Source: an uncultured bacterium (lineage in GTDB: Bacteria; Verrucomicrobiota; Lentisphaeria; Victivallales; UBA1829). From it: DNA of 64,000 bases. Both the position numbers and the translations under genes were made by a program. This document shows, in pieces, positions 23,972-32,489 of the stretch. The notes beneath the pieces are model-generated. The model was not told the DNA's origin. It searched no databases and saw only the letters and a program-made list of their open reading frames with translations. The first letter of the stretch is position 1, and the number at the start of each line of letters is the position of its first letter. The stretch lies in assembly GCA_902780135.1 (NCBI GenBank), contig CACZEK010000012.1, positions 62,001-126,000 on the forward strand, given 5' to 3'.

Positions 23972-24811
23972 TCAGGAATTCATCGCCAGCGCGGCTTTCG
24001 TGATGCCGGCGACTTCGGCGGAGACCGCGTCGGAGTCCAGGAAGCCCTGCGGGAGCTTTCCGGCGTCGCACGCGGCGAGGAATTTCGGATCGAGCGGGAT
24101 CTGCGCCAGCAGGGCGAGGCCCTCCCGGTCCGCGAGCTTTTCGCCGCCGCCGGAGGAGAAGAGCGCGTGCTTCGCGGAGCAGTCCGGGCAGACGTACGCG
24201 CTCATGTTCTCCACGACGCCGAGGATGCGGACGTCCAGGCGGTTGCAGAAGCTGATGCACTTGCGGCAGTCCGCGAGCGAGACTTCCTGCGGGGTCGTGA
24301 CCACGATCGCCGCCTTGTCGCCCTGGATCATCTGGCAGGCGGAAAGGGATTCGTCGCCGGTCCCGGGCGGGAAGTCGAGGATGAGGTAGTCGAGGTCGTC
24401 GCCCCAGTCCACTTCCTCGAAGAGCTGGCCGAGCAGGCCGATCTTCGCCGGGCCGCGCAAAATGACCGCGTCGTCCGGATTCTCCAGCAGGAATCCGATG
24501 GAAACGAGCTTCACGCCCGCGACGGACAGCGGCTGGAGCCCGGCTTCCGTGCCGTCGAGTCTCCGGTCCGCCGCGCCGAACAGGGTCGGCTGGCTCGGCC
24601 CGTGGAAGTCCACGTCCAGCAGGGCGACCTTCATGCCTTCGCGCGCCAGGGCGACCGCGAGACATGCCGCGACCGTGCTTTTTCCGACGCCGCCCTTGCC
24701 GGACAGCACCATGATCTTGTGTTTGATCTTGTCGAGACGGGAGGGTTTGCGTTCGTTGCAGGAACCCGCGGATGCGCAGGAGGAGCAGGAACCGGAGCAG
24801 TTTTCGGACAT
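23972..24811 (-). CDS. mrp: Mrp/NBP35-family P-loop ATPase (Fe-S cluster carrier)
   Basis: A 279-residue ATPase. An N-terminal Cys cluster (CSGSCSSCASAGSC) is followed by the deviant Walker A GKGGVGKST, LLDVDFHGPSQPTLFG, LILDFPPGTGDESL, and a CPDC pair near residue 205 (NMSAYVCPDC). The CxxC pair at the dimer interface holds a transferable [4Fe-4S] cluster in this family. The extra N-terminal Cys cluster is typical of NBP35-like bacterial forms. It likely supplies clusters to Fe-S enzymes such as PFOR and MutY in this window (inference). Confidence 0.92.
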   Translation of the reverse strand: MSENCSGSCSSCASAGSCNERKPSRLDKIKHKIMVLSGKGGVGKSTVAACLAVALAREGMKVALLDVDFHGPSQPTLFGAADRRLDGTEAGLQPLSVAGVKLVSIGFLLENPDDAVILRGPAKIGLLGQLFEEVDWGDDLDYLILDFPPGTGDESLSACQMIQGDKAAIVVTTPQEVSLADCRKCISFCNRLDVRILGVVENMSAYVCPDCSAKHALFSSGGGEKLADREGLALLAQIPLDPKFLAACDAGKLPQGFLDSDAVSAEVAGITKAALAMNS

Positions 24812-24895
24812 GGGTCAGATCCTTCAGGGGTTTGAACGTGTTTTATGTGCAGGAAAGAATGGGACGCAGGAACGGGAAACGGGAAGCGCGGCCGC

Positions 24896-26272
24896 TCAGC
24901 AGCCGCGCAGTTTCCGCTGGAGCTGGTTCAGGACGCGCTTGAGCTCTTCGTCCTTCAGCGAATTCGCCTCGACCTGCTTCACTGCGTGGATCACGGTGCC
25001 GTGGGAGCGTCCGCCGAACGCGCGGCCGATCTCCTGATGCGGCCGGGTCGTGAGCTTGCGGGCGAGGTACATGGCGATCATGCGCGGCTCGGCGATGTTC
25101 TTCGGCTTCTTCGGGCCGGTGAGGTCGTAGACCTGAAGCCCGAAGAATTCGGCGACCGCCTTCTGGATCTCCTCGATGGAGATCGTGCGGGATTCCGCCT
25201 CCTTTTCGAGCTGGTCGGACAGGATGGTCTTCGCGACATCCAGGTCGATCTCGCGCTTCATCGCGGTGGCGTACATGGAGAGGCACATCAGCGCGCCTTT
25301 CAGCGGGCGGATGTTCGAGGAGATGCGTTCGGCGATGAAGGTCAGGACCTCGTCGCTGAGCTTCAGGCGCAGGCACTGCTGCTCCTGCTTCAGGATGGCG
25401 AGGCGCGTCTCGAACGACGACTGCGTGATCTGCGTGGTCACGCCGGAAACGAACCGGGAGACGAGGCGCGCCTCCAGGCCGGGGATCTCGGAGGGCTGCT
25501 TGTCGGAGGTGAGGATGATCTGCTTGCCGAGGCCGTACAGGGTGTTGAACGTGTTGAAGAACTCCTCCTGCAGGCTGGTCTTGTTGCCGAGCGTGTGGAC
25601 GTCGTCGACGAGCAGGTAGTCCACCTTGCGGAAGGTCTCGCGGAATTCGTACATGGTCTTGGTGCGGAGGGAATCCAGGAACGCGTTGAGGAAGTTTTCG
25701 CAGGACGTGTAGCGGACGCGCGCCTTCGGATTGTGCGCCTGCACCTCGTGCGCCACGGCGAGCAGCAGATGCGTCTTGCCCATGCCGGACCCGCCGTAGA
25801 TGTACAGGGGGTTGATCGTGCCGGGCTTCTGCGCGGCGGCGAGCGCGGCGGAATACGCATAGCGGTTTTCCTCGCCGACCACGAAGTTGTCGAACGAGTG
25901 CTTGCGGATCAGGTCCGCCAGCTCGGGGGAGACCGGCTCGGCGTCGGCTTCCGCGGCTTCCGCGGAGTTCCGTTCGAACTCGGGGTCCTCCAGTCCGGTG
26001 TCCTCGGAGTCGTAGCCGTAGCCGTATTCGAACACCACCTTCAGCCCGGCGTATCCCGCGGAAGCGAGGGCTTCGTTGAGGAGGTCGCCGCAGTTGTTCA
26101 GCACCCAGCTGGCGAAAAAGCTGTCGGACGTGCCGAGCACGATCTGCTTCTCATCGACTGAAATCGGGACCATCTTCTTGAACCACTGTTTGTACGCGTC
26201 TTCGGACTTGGTTCTGATATATCCTGCGACGGACTGCCATACTTCGGAGGCACTGCTTTCTCCGTTCGACAT
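24896..26272 (-). CDS. dnaA: Chromosomal replication initiator protein DnaA
   Basis: A 458-residue DnaA. An N-terminal domain (VAGYIRTKSEDAYKQWFKKM) and an acidic linker precede the AAA+ domain, with Walker A GGSGMGKTHLLLA, Walker B LLVDDVHTL, and RLVSRFVSGV sensor-type residues. The C-terminal DNA-binding domain carries the signature GRAFGGRSHGTVIHAVKQVE. It opens DNA at oriC. The 664-bp non-coding region upstream is a good candidate for that origin. The start at ATG 26272 gives the usual family length. Confidence 0.97.
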   Translation of the reverse strand: MSNGESSASEVWQSVAGYIRTKSEDAYKQWFKKMVPISVDEKQIVLGTSDSFFASWVLNNCGDLLNEALASAGYAGLKVVFEYGYGYDSEDTGLEDPEFERNSAEAAEADAEPVSPELADLIRKHSFDNFVVGEENRYAYSAALAAAQKPGTINPLYIYGGSGMGKTHLLLAVAHEVQAHNPKARVRYTSCENFLNAFLDSLRTKTMYEFRETFRKVDYLLVDDVHTLGNKTSLQEEFFNTFNTLYGLGKQIILTSDKQPSEIPGLEARLVSRFVSGVTTQITQSSFETRLAILKQEQQCLRLKLSDEVLTFIAERISSNIRPLKGALMCLSMYATAMKREIDLDVAKTILSDQLEKEAESRTISIEEIQKAVAEFFGLQVYDLTGPKKPKNIAEPRMIAMYLARKLTTRPHQEIGRAFGGRSHGTVIHAVKQVEANSLKDEELKRVLNQLQRKLRGC

Positions 26273-26936
26273 TTTCTTCCTCTGCTCGTTCTAACCGTAT
26301 CGTTTATGATTGTTTTGCCGCAACTTGTTGACAATCCCCGCGGAGGCCCTTGCGGGAGCCGTCCGAAGGCATGTCCGGACCAAAGGGCCGGCAACCCGCA
26401 AATCACGGGCGCAAAAGGCTTTCCGCGGGAAGACCGCGGTTCCTTTTTCCGCTTCGTTTTGAGCTTGCGCGCTGTATCGTTCCGATGATCCGGAGCACGT
26501 GCACGACTTTTGAAAAAGTCAAGCCGTTTTTCCGAATTTTCCGCACTTTTTTTGAAGCCCTGACAACCTTGCGAAAATCAACGACATACAGCTCTCTTGA
26601 CAGGTTGTTAACAAGTTGTTGACAATCGTTGCTGCCAGTCTGCGCCAAAACGCGGTGCGGACATCCTTCCCGTGTCCGTCGTCCTGGCTGCCGCCCCCCC
26701 TGCCGGACCGCTGGCGGCATCGCGCGGATGCGCCGGTCTGGACGATGGTGAGGGAACGGCTGTTCGAAAGCCGGAAACGCGAAGAACGCTATCTATAATT
26801 TGCATCATTTTTCCGATTTAGCAAGTCGAAAATGAAGGATTTTTCGGACTTTTGCCGTATCCTGTTGATTTCATGTTGAAAAAAATTATTTCGGGTGCAT
26901 ATTATGGTATCACTTTTTTTTACGGAGCGTATTATT
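26273..26936. other. Candidate replication origin / dnaA upstream region (non-coding)
   Basis: A 664-bp stretch with no supported gene between divergent dnaA and the nagA-like gene. It carries TTGTTGACAA at 26325-26334 and 26616-26625 and the palindrome TTGTTAACAA at 26605-26614, the last two almost adjacent. It also has an inverted repeat GACTTTT/AAAAGTC (26505-26520) and AT-rich stretches. All genes from 11771 to 26272 run left and those from 26937 to 32470 run right, as expected around an origin. I saw no standard TTATCCACA box, so the repeats would have to be divergent DnaA boxes. A TTGAAA-18 bp-TATTAT promoter for the rightward gene lies at 26876-26905. Confidence 0.55.
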
Positions 26937-28106
26937 ATGGAGAAAAAACGTCGCATTCTGTTCCTGCTGGACCACTGCCTGACCCCGTACGAGCGGATCG
27001 AAAGCTGCGGCATCCTGTGCGAGAAGGACGCCATCATCGCCATCGGCGGCGAAACGGCGTTCTCGCTGGACGAGCCCGGGCTGCAGGTGGTGAAGCTGAA
27101 GGACGCCTACGGGCTGCCCGGATTCATCGACACGCACATCCACGGCCTGGGGGCGAACGTGATGCCCGACTTCAGCGGCGAACGGGACCCCGTCCACGAG
27201 ATGAGCAGGATCCTCGCCCGCCACGGCGTCACCACGTTCTTCCCCACGATCGTGTCGCTCCCCCGCGACACCATGATCGAATACGTCGACGCCATGTGCG
27301 CCTCGATCCAGAGCGGCTACCAGTACGCCGAACCGCAGGCAATGCACCTCGAAGGGCCGTTCATCAACCCGCAGAAGCGCGGCGACCAGATCGCCGCGAA
27401 CATCTCGCCCGTCGACCTCGGCTTCGCGCGCGAGCTTTTCGAGGCGGGACGCGGCCGCATCAAGGTCATGACGTTCGCCCCGGAGATGCCGAACGCGATC
27501 AAGCTGGTCGAGCTCATGCTGGAGCACGGCGTGATCCCGTCCATGGGGCACAGCCTCGCGACCGAATCCGAGACGCTGAAGGCGATCGACGCCGGCGCGC
27601 ACCGCTGCACCTACATCTTCAACGCCATGCCCGCCATCTACCACAGGTCCTCCTCCCTCACCGCCATCGCGCTCACCGACGACCGCGTCACCATCGAGAT
27701 CATCGTTGACGGGCTCCACCTCCACCCGACCATCGTGAACATGATCGTCCGCTGCAAGCCCGCCGACAAGATCGTCGTCATCAGCAACGCCGTCATCCTG
27801 GAGCACGGACGCGAAACCGACGACCGGCCGGAGATCATCCGCACGGGCGACGGCGTGATCTCGGGCTCCACCATGACGCTCGAAAACTCCTGGCTCCACC
27901 TCCTCAGCTACGGCAACATGGACGAATCCCTCGCCGCCGCCTGCATCTCCACCAACCCCGCCAAGGACCTCGGCCTCATCACCCGCGGCGAACTCCGCCC
28001 CGGCAAGCGCGCGGACATCACCATCCTCGACACAAAGACCAACCGCGTCCGCATGACCGTCTCCCGCGGCAACATCATCTACGACTCCGAAAACCCAGAC
28101 CTCTGA
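26937..28106 (+). CDS. NagA-like amidohydrolase with altered active-site residues
   Basis: A 389-residue member of the N-acetylglucosamine-6-phosphate deacetylase family. Family landmarks are present: LPGFIDTHIHGLG, MHLEGPFINP, FAPEM, SMGHS and IIVDGLHLHP. Two positions differ. The HLYNAM motif that supplies a metal-binding His reads TYIFNAM, and the catalytic Asp of the VTDA motif reads ISNA (codon AAC). NagA normally turns GlcNAc-6-phosphate into glucosamine-6-phosphate for NagB, which is encoded in this window (38115-38960). Whether this protein deacetylates is uncertain; it may have another substrate or a regulatory role. ATG 26937 has GGAG 9 bases upstream. Confidence 0.85.
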   Translation: MEKKRRILFLLDHCLTPYERIESCGILCEKDAIIAIGGETAFSLDEPGLQVVKLKDAYGLPGFIDTHIHGLGANVMPDFSGERDPVHEMSRILARHGVTTFFPTIVSLPRDTMIEYVDAMCASIQSGYQYAEPQAMHLEGPFINPQKRGDQIAANISPVDLGFARELFEAGRGRIKVMTFAPEMPNAIKLVELMLEHGVIPSMGHSLATESETLKAIDAGAHRCTYIFNAMPAIYHRSSSLTAIALTDDRVTIEIIVDGLHLHPTIVNMIVRCKPADKIVVISNAVILEHGRETDDRPEIIRTGDGVISGSTMTLENSWLHLLSYGNMDESLAAACISTNPAKDLGLITRGELRPGKRADITILDTKTNRVRMTVSRGNIIYDSENPDL

Positions 28107-28119
28107 TCCGCACCCGCCC

Positions 28120-28995
28120 ATGAACAAAACGAACATCCTCCCCTATCTCCTCCTCGACACGGGCTCCTGCCGCAAACTCGAACAGGTCGGCCCGTACCGG
28201 ATCATACGCCCCGCGCTCAACGCATTCTGGCGGCCCACGCTCCCGGACAGGGAATGGAACGCCGCGGACGCCGTGTTCGAACGCCAGAGCACGGGCGGCG
28301 GCGTGTGGACGTGGAAACGCGGCATGCGGCAGCCCGACGAGGGAAAGTGGATCGTGCGCTGGGGCGAGGTCAACTTCCTGGTCAAACCGACCCACTTCGG
28401 ACACCTCGGGTTCTTCGCCGAGCAGACCGGAAACTGGGCGTGGCTCCGCGAATCCGCCGCGCTCCTGCCCCCGGAGTCCGACACGCTCAACCTCTTCGCC
28501 TACTCCGGCGGCGCCACGTTCGCCATGGCGCAGGGCGGCGCGAACGCCTGCCACCTCGACGCCTCGCGCGGCATCATCGACTGGGCGAACAGGAACCAGG
28601 CGCTCAACAACGACCTGAAGGGAAAGATACGCTGGATCTGCGACGACGCCATGAAGTTCGTCGCGCGCGAACAGCGCCGCGGGCACAAATACCGCGGCAT
28701 CGTGCTCGATCCGCCGTCGTTCGGACGCGGCGCGCAGGGCCAGGTGTGGAAGATCGAGTCCGACATCGCCGACCTGCTGGCGTCCGTCCGCGCCATCCTC
28801 GACACCTCGGGACGCTTCTTCATCCTCCTCACCTGCCATTCCCCCGGATTCTCCGCGTTCTCCCTCGGGCGCATGCTGAAACAGGCGTTCCCCGATTTCG
28901 CCGCGCAGGTCGAATCCGGCGAAATGCTCATCCCGGAGACCTCCGCGCCGGACCGCGCGCTCCCCGCCGGACTGTACGCGCGCCTCCGCAACTGA
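28120..28995 (+). CDS. Class I SAM-dependent methyltransferase, RlmI/RlmK-like
   Basis: A 291-residue methyltransferase without a PUA domain. NLFAYSGGATFAMAQGGA is the SAM-binding motif, DASRGIIDWANRN the acidic loop, and IVLDPPSFGRGAQG the DPPSF catalytic block shared with RlmI/RlmK-type rRNA methyltransferases. A true RlmI-like gene lies 30 bases downstream, so the two may be functionally related RNA methyltransferases. It follows the nagA-like stop by 13 bases in the same operon. The target base is unknown. Confidence 0.82.
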   Translation: MNKTNILPYLLLDTGSCRKLEQVGPYRIIRPALNAFWRPTLPDREWNAADAVFERQSTGGGVWTWKRGMRQPDEGKWIVRWGEVNFLVKPTHFGHLGFFAEQTGNWAWLRESAALLPPESDTLNLFAYSGGATFAMAQGGANACHLDASRGIIDWANRNQALNNDLKGKIRWICDDAMKFVAREQRRGHKYRGIVLDPPSFGRGAQGQVWKIESDIADLLASVRAILDTSGRFFILLTCHSPGFSAFSLGRMLKQAFPDFAAQVESGEMLIPETSAPDRALPAGLYARLRN

Positions 28996-29025
28996 ACACG
29001 TTTCCCTTTTCCGCCGCCGCACGCC

Positions 29026-30279
29026 ATGCTCATCCGTCCCACAGAATCCCTCCCGCGCCAGGCCGCGCCGCGCCGCATCGCCGTCCGCGTCAAACAGAAG
29101 GCAATGCCCGCGGTCCGTTCGGGGCATCCGTGGCTCTTCGAGGATTCCGTGAAGAAGGCGCCGCCCGACGCCGCACCCGGCGACGTGGCGGTCCTGTACG
29201 ATCCCGACGGAAAGAAGATACTCGGCGCGGGATTGTACGATCCGCACTCCCCGCTCCGCGTCCGAATCCTGCAGAAGGACCCCTCGCAGCCTCCGGTCGG
29301 GCCCGCGCTCTTCGCGAAGCTCGCCGCCGACGCCGCCGCAGTCCGCGCGGACGCCATCCCCGCCGAAACCACGGCGTTCCGCCTCGCCAACGGCGAAAGC
29401 GACGGATTCCCTGGGCTCGTCGCGGACCGATATGCCGGCACGCTTGTCGTGAAGCTCTACAGCGAGGCGTTCGCGCCCTGGGCGGGCGACGTCGCCGACG
29501 CCTTTTTCGCGGCGAATCCCGGGCTCGTCCATTGCGTGATCCGGCTCTCCCGCGCGCTGGAGGACAGCCCGTCCGTCCGCCGCTTCTTCCCGAAACCCGC
29601 GGTCGTCTTCACCGCAACCCCGGACGCCTTCGCAAATCCGGTGCGCTTTCAGGAGAACGGCATCATCTTCGAGGCGGACGTGATCCGGGGGCAGAAGACC
29701 GGGTTCTTCCTCGACCAGCGGGACAACCGCGCCCGCGTCGGCACGATGTCCGCCGGACGCGACGTGCTGAACGTCTTTTCGTTCTCCGGCGGGTTCTCCC
29801 TGTACGCCGCGAGGGGCGGCGCGGCAAGCGTGTGCAGCGTCGACGCGGACAAACACGCCATCGCCGCCTGCGCCCGCCATTTCGAGCTGAACGCCGCGCA
29901 TCCGAACGTCCGCCGCTGCGCGCACGAAGGCATCGTCGGCGACGCGTTCGAGGTCATGCGCGGCCTCGCGAAGGCGAAACGCCGGTTCGGGCTCGTGATC
30001 GTCGATCCGCCGTCCTTCGCGAAATCCGCCGCGGAACACGACCGCGCGCTGCATTCCTACGCCCGGCTCGCCGCCCTCGCCGATTCCCTGCTCAAGCCCG
30101 GCGGCACGCTCGTCTTCGCGTCGTGTTCCAGTCGCGTCTCCGCCGGCGATTTCTTCCCGGCCGTCCTCGCGCACACGCACGCCCGCGAACTCGCCCGCAC
30201 CGGGCACGCCGCCGACCATCCGGCGCGGTTCCCGGAGTCGAACTACCTGAAATGCCTTTACGCGGAGAAGCTGCCATGA
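29026..30279 (+). CDS. rlmI: 23S rRNA (cytosine-C5) methyltransferase, RlmI-like
   Basis: A 417-residue enzyme. The N-terminal ~90 residues are PUA-like (RSGHPWLFEDSV, GAGLYDPHSPLRVRIL). A RlmI-type middle domain contains GQKTGFFLDQRDNR. The Rossmann methyltransferase domain has NVFSFSGGFSLYAARGGA and IVDPPSFAKS, with FASCSS near the end. RlmI methylates C1962 of 23S rRNA in E. coli. Its stop overlaps the mutY start (ATGA), so it is translationally coupled. Confidence 0.9.
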   Translation: MLIRPTESLPRQAAPRRIAVRVKQKAMPAVRSGHPWLFEDSVKKAPPDAAPGDVAVLYDPDGKKILGAGLYDPHSPLRVRILQKDPSQPPVGPALFAKLAADAAAVRADAIPAETTAFRLANGESDGFPGLVADRYAGTLVVKLYSEAFAPWAGDVADAFFAANPGLVHCVIRLSRALEDSPSVRRFFPKPAVVFTATPDAFANPVRFQENGIIFEADVIRGQKTGFFLDQRDNRARVGTMSAGRDVLNVFSFSGGFSLYAARGGAASVCSVDADKHAIAACARHFELNAAHPNVRRCAHEGIVGDAFEVMRGLAKAKRRFGLVIVDPPSFAKSAAEHDRALHSYARLAALADSLLKPGGTLVFASCSSRVSAGDFFPAVLAHTHARELARTGHAADHPARFPESNYLKCLYAEKLP

Positions 30280-31349
30280 GCGAACACTTCCCCGCAGAAC
30301 TCCTCGCGCAGCTGCCCGGCCTCCTCGTGCCGTGGTTCCTGCGCGCGAAACGCGACCTGGAATGGCGCAACGACCCGACGCCCTACCGCGTGTGGATCTC
30401 CGAGATCATGCTCCAGCAGACGCGCGTCGAGGCGGTCAAGCCGTATTACGACAGGTTCCTCGCCGAACTCCCGGACGTCGCCGCGCTGGCGGCCGCCGAC
30501 GAAACACGCCTGCTCAAGCTCTGGGAGGGCCTCGGCTACTACCGGCGCGCCCGCAACCTTCAGGCGGCGGCAAAGAAGATCGTGCGCGACCACGGCGGCG
30601 TCTTCCCGTCCGACTATGACGGCGTGCGCGGCCTGCCCGGCATCGGCGACTACACCGCCGGAGCGATCCTCTCCATCGCGTTCGGGAAGCCGTTCCCCGC
30701 GGTCGACGGCAACGTCCTGCGCGTGGTATCGCGCCTCGCCGCCAGCCGCGCGGACACCGATTCGCCGAAAGTCCGCAGGGAGCTGACCGACGCGCTCGCC
30801 GCCGTGTACCCGGCGGGACACTGCAGCGAGTTCACGCAGAGTTTGATGGAACTCGGCGCGACGATCTGCCTGCCGAACGGTGCGCCGCTCTGCACGACGT
30901 GTCCGCTCGCGGGCATTTGCCTCACCTCGAAAAACGGCCTCACGGACGAGATCCCGGTCCGCAAGGCGAAGGCGGCGCGCCCCGTGAAGGAATTCGCGGT
31001 GGTCGTCCTGCGGGATGCGGACGGACGCTTCGCGGTGCGGCGGCGGCCGGAAACGGGTCTTCTGGCGGGGCTTTACGAGTTTCCCAACCTGGAGGGGCGT
31101 CCCGGCGAAACCGCGCTGAAAAAGGCGTTCCATGCCGTCAGGATCGCGAAATCCGGCACGGCGCGGCACGTCTTCACCCACGTGGAATGGGACATGACGC
31201 TGTATCTCGCCGAAACCGGCGATCCGCCCGGCGGCTTCGAATGGGTCCCGCGCGATTCCCTGCGCTCGGAAACCGCCATCCCCAGCGCGTTCAGGGCCGC
31301 GCTCAAACTCGCCCTCGATCCCGATTCCTTCCCCGGAGGCAAACCATGA
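30276..31349 (+). CDS. mutY: A/G-specific adenine DNA glycosylase MutY
   Basis: A 357-residue MutY. LEWRNDPTPYRVWISEIMLQ and GLPGIGDYTAGAILSIAFG (helix-hairpin-helix) lead to the catalytic Asp in AVDGNVLRV. A [4Fe-4S] cluster is held by CLPNGAPLCTTCPLAGIC, with seven residues between the first two Cys, as in some bacterial MutY. The C-terminal NUDIX-like domain has HVFTHVEW, matching the FxH loop that reads 8-oxoguanine. It removes adenine mispaired with 8-oxoG. ATG overlaps the previous stop, and its own stop overlaps the next start. Confidence 0.95.
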   Translation: MSEHFPAELLAQLPGLLVPWFLRAKRDLEWRNDPTPYRVWISEIMLQQTRVEAVKPYYDRFLAELPDVAALAAADETRLLKLWEGLGYYRRARNLQAAAKKIVRDHGGVFPSDYDGVRGLPGIGDYTAGAILSIAFGKPFPAVDGNVLRVVSRLAASRADTDSPKVRRELTDALAAVYPAGHCSEFTQSLMELGATICLPNGAPLCTTCPLAGICLTSKNGLTDEIPVRKAKAARPVKEFAVVVLRDADGRFAVRRRPETGLLAGLYEFPNLEGRPGETALKKAFHAVRIAKSGTARHVFTHVEWDMTLYLAETGDPPGGFEWVPRDSLRSETAIPSAFRAALKLALDPDSFPGGKP

Positions 31350-32470
31350 AATTCCTGCTCGCGATCTACAGATACAACCCGTTCGGCGGCCTCCAGCGCG
31401 ACACGCTCCGCCTGATCCGGGAGCTCACCGGACGCGGACACGAAGCCGTCGTCTTCACGACCGCATGGGACGGCCCGCAGCCGCCCGCCGGGACAAAGCT
31501 CGAACTCGTCCCCGCCTCGAAACTGCGGTCCAACCACGCCAACATGCTGAAGTTCGCCGAGGCGTTCCGCAGCCGCCTCGGACGGCGCGATTTCGACGTT
31601 TCCGTGGCGATGAGCCGCATCCCCGGCGCGGATTTCTATTTCGCCGCCGACGTCTGCATGAAAGTCTACTGGTCGAACCTTCATTCGGCGTTCGCCCTGC
31701 GCTTCAATCCGCGCTACGCCGCCTATCTCCGGCTGGAACACGCCGTCGCCGCGCCGCCGTCCCGCACGCGCATCGCCTGCATCGCGCAGGCGCAGATGCG
31801 CGACTACGCAGCCGCGTACGGCACGGAGCCGGAACGGATGTTCCTGCTGCCGCCGGGCATGGACCCGGCGTGCCGCCGTCCGCCGGAACCGGAAGCCGAA
31901 ACCGTCCGCGCCGGGATCCGCGGCTCGAATCATGCGAACGCCGGCGACACGGTCATCCTCCTCGTCTCGAACAGCGTCTACAACAAGGGGACCGACCGCG
32001 CCATTTCCGCCGTCGGCGCGCTGCCGGACGGGGTGAAGAAGAACATCCGGCTGTGGTTCGCGGGCAAACTCCCGGAAAAGGAGATCCTGAACAGGCTCGA
32101 CAGTGCGGGGCTCTCCGGGCAGGCGGTCCTGTTCGGGCAGACCGACGGCGTGCGCGATCTCATGCTCGGCGCGGACCTCTTCCTGCATCCCGCGCGCAAC
32201 GAATCCGCCGGGTCGGCATTGGTCGAAGCGCTCGCCGCAGGATTGCCCGTGCTCACGACGGACATCTGCGGATTCGCGCCGTTTGTGCGGAACGCGACGG
32301 GGACCGTGCTGGACGGCCCGTTCCGGCAGGATGACCTGGTGAAGATGCTGGCGGGCATGCTCCCGCGACTGGACGCGCTGAAGGAACAGACGCTCGCTTA
32401 TGCGGCGAAAGAGGATTTCTGTTCGCGCGCCCGCGTGTTCGCGGATATTCTGGAAAGAGGAAAACGCTGA
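31346..32470 (+). CDS. Family 4 glycosyltransferase, WaaG-like
   Basis: A 374-residue GT4 enzyme. The N-terminus FLLAIYRYNPFGGLQRDTLR matches the characteristic FPFGGLQRD of WaaG (RfaG), the LPS core glucosyltransferase I. The nucleotide-sugar domain contains LLVSNSVYNKGTDRAI and LFLHPARNESAGSALVEALA, with the EX7E-type Glu residues. It would add a sugar to LPS inner core or a related envelope glycan. It is the last gene of the rightward operon and converges on the ABC transporter gene. Confidence 0.87.
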   Translation: MKFLLAIYRYNPFGGLQRDTLRLIRELTGRGHEAVVFTTAWDGPQPPAGTKLELVPASKLRSNHANMLKFAEAFRSRLGRRDFDVSVAMSRIPGADFYFAADVCMKVYWSNLHSAFALRFNPRYAAYLRLEHAVAAPPSRTRIACIAQAQMRDYAAAYGTEPERMFLLPPGMDPACRRPPEPEAETVRAGIRGSNHANAGDTVILLVSNSVYNKGTDRAISAVGALPDGVKKNIRLWFAGKLPEKEILNRLDSAGLSGQAVLFGQTDGVRDLMLGADLFLHPARNESAGSALVEALAAGLPVLTTDICGFAPFVRNATGTVLDGPFRQDDLVKMLAGMLPRLDALKEQTLAYAAKEDFCSRARVFADILERGKR

Positions 32471-32489
32471 CCGCCCGGTTCGGCGCGGC

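Noticed and set aside
26273-26936. Standard TTATCCACA DnaA boxes
   Set aside because: None was found by eye in the region on either strand; only TTGTTRACAA repeats are reported.
30276-31349. MutY Fe-S spacing of seven rather than six residues
   Set aside because: The CxPNGxPxC variant is seen in other bacterial MutY proteins, so it is not considered a defect.
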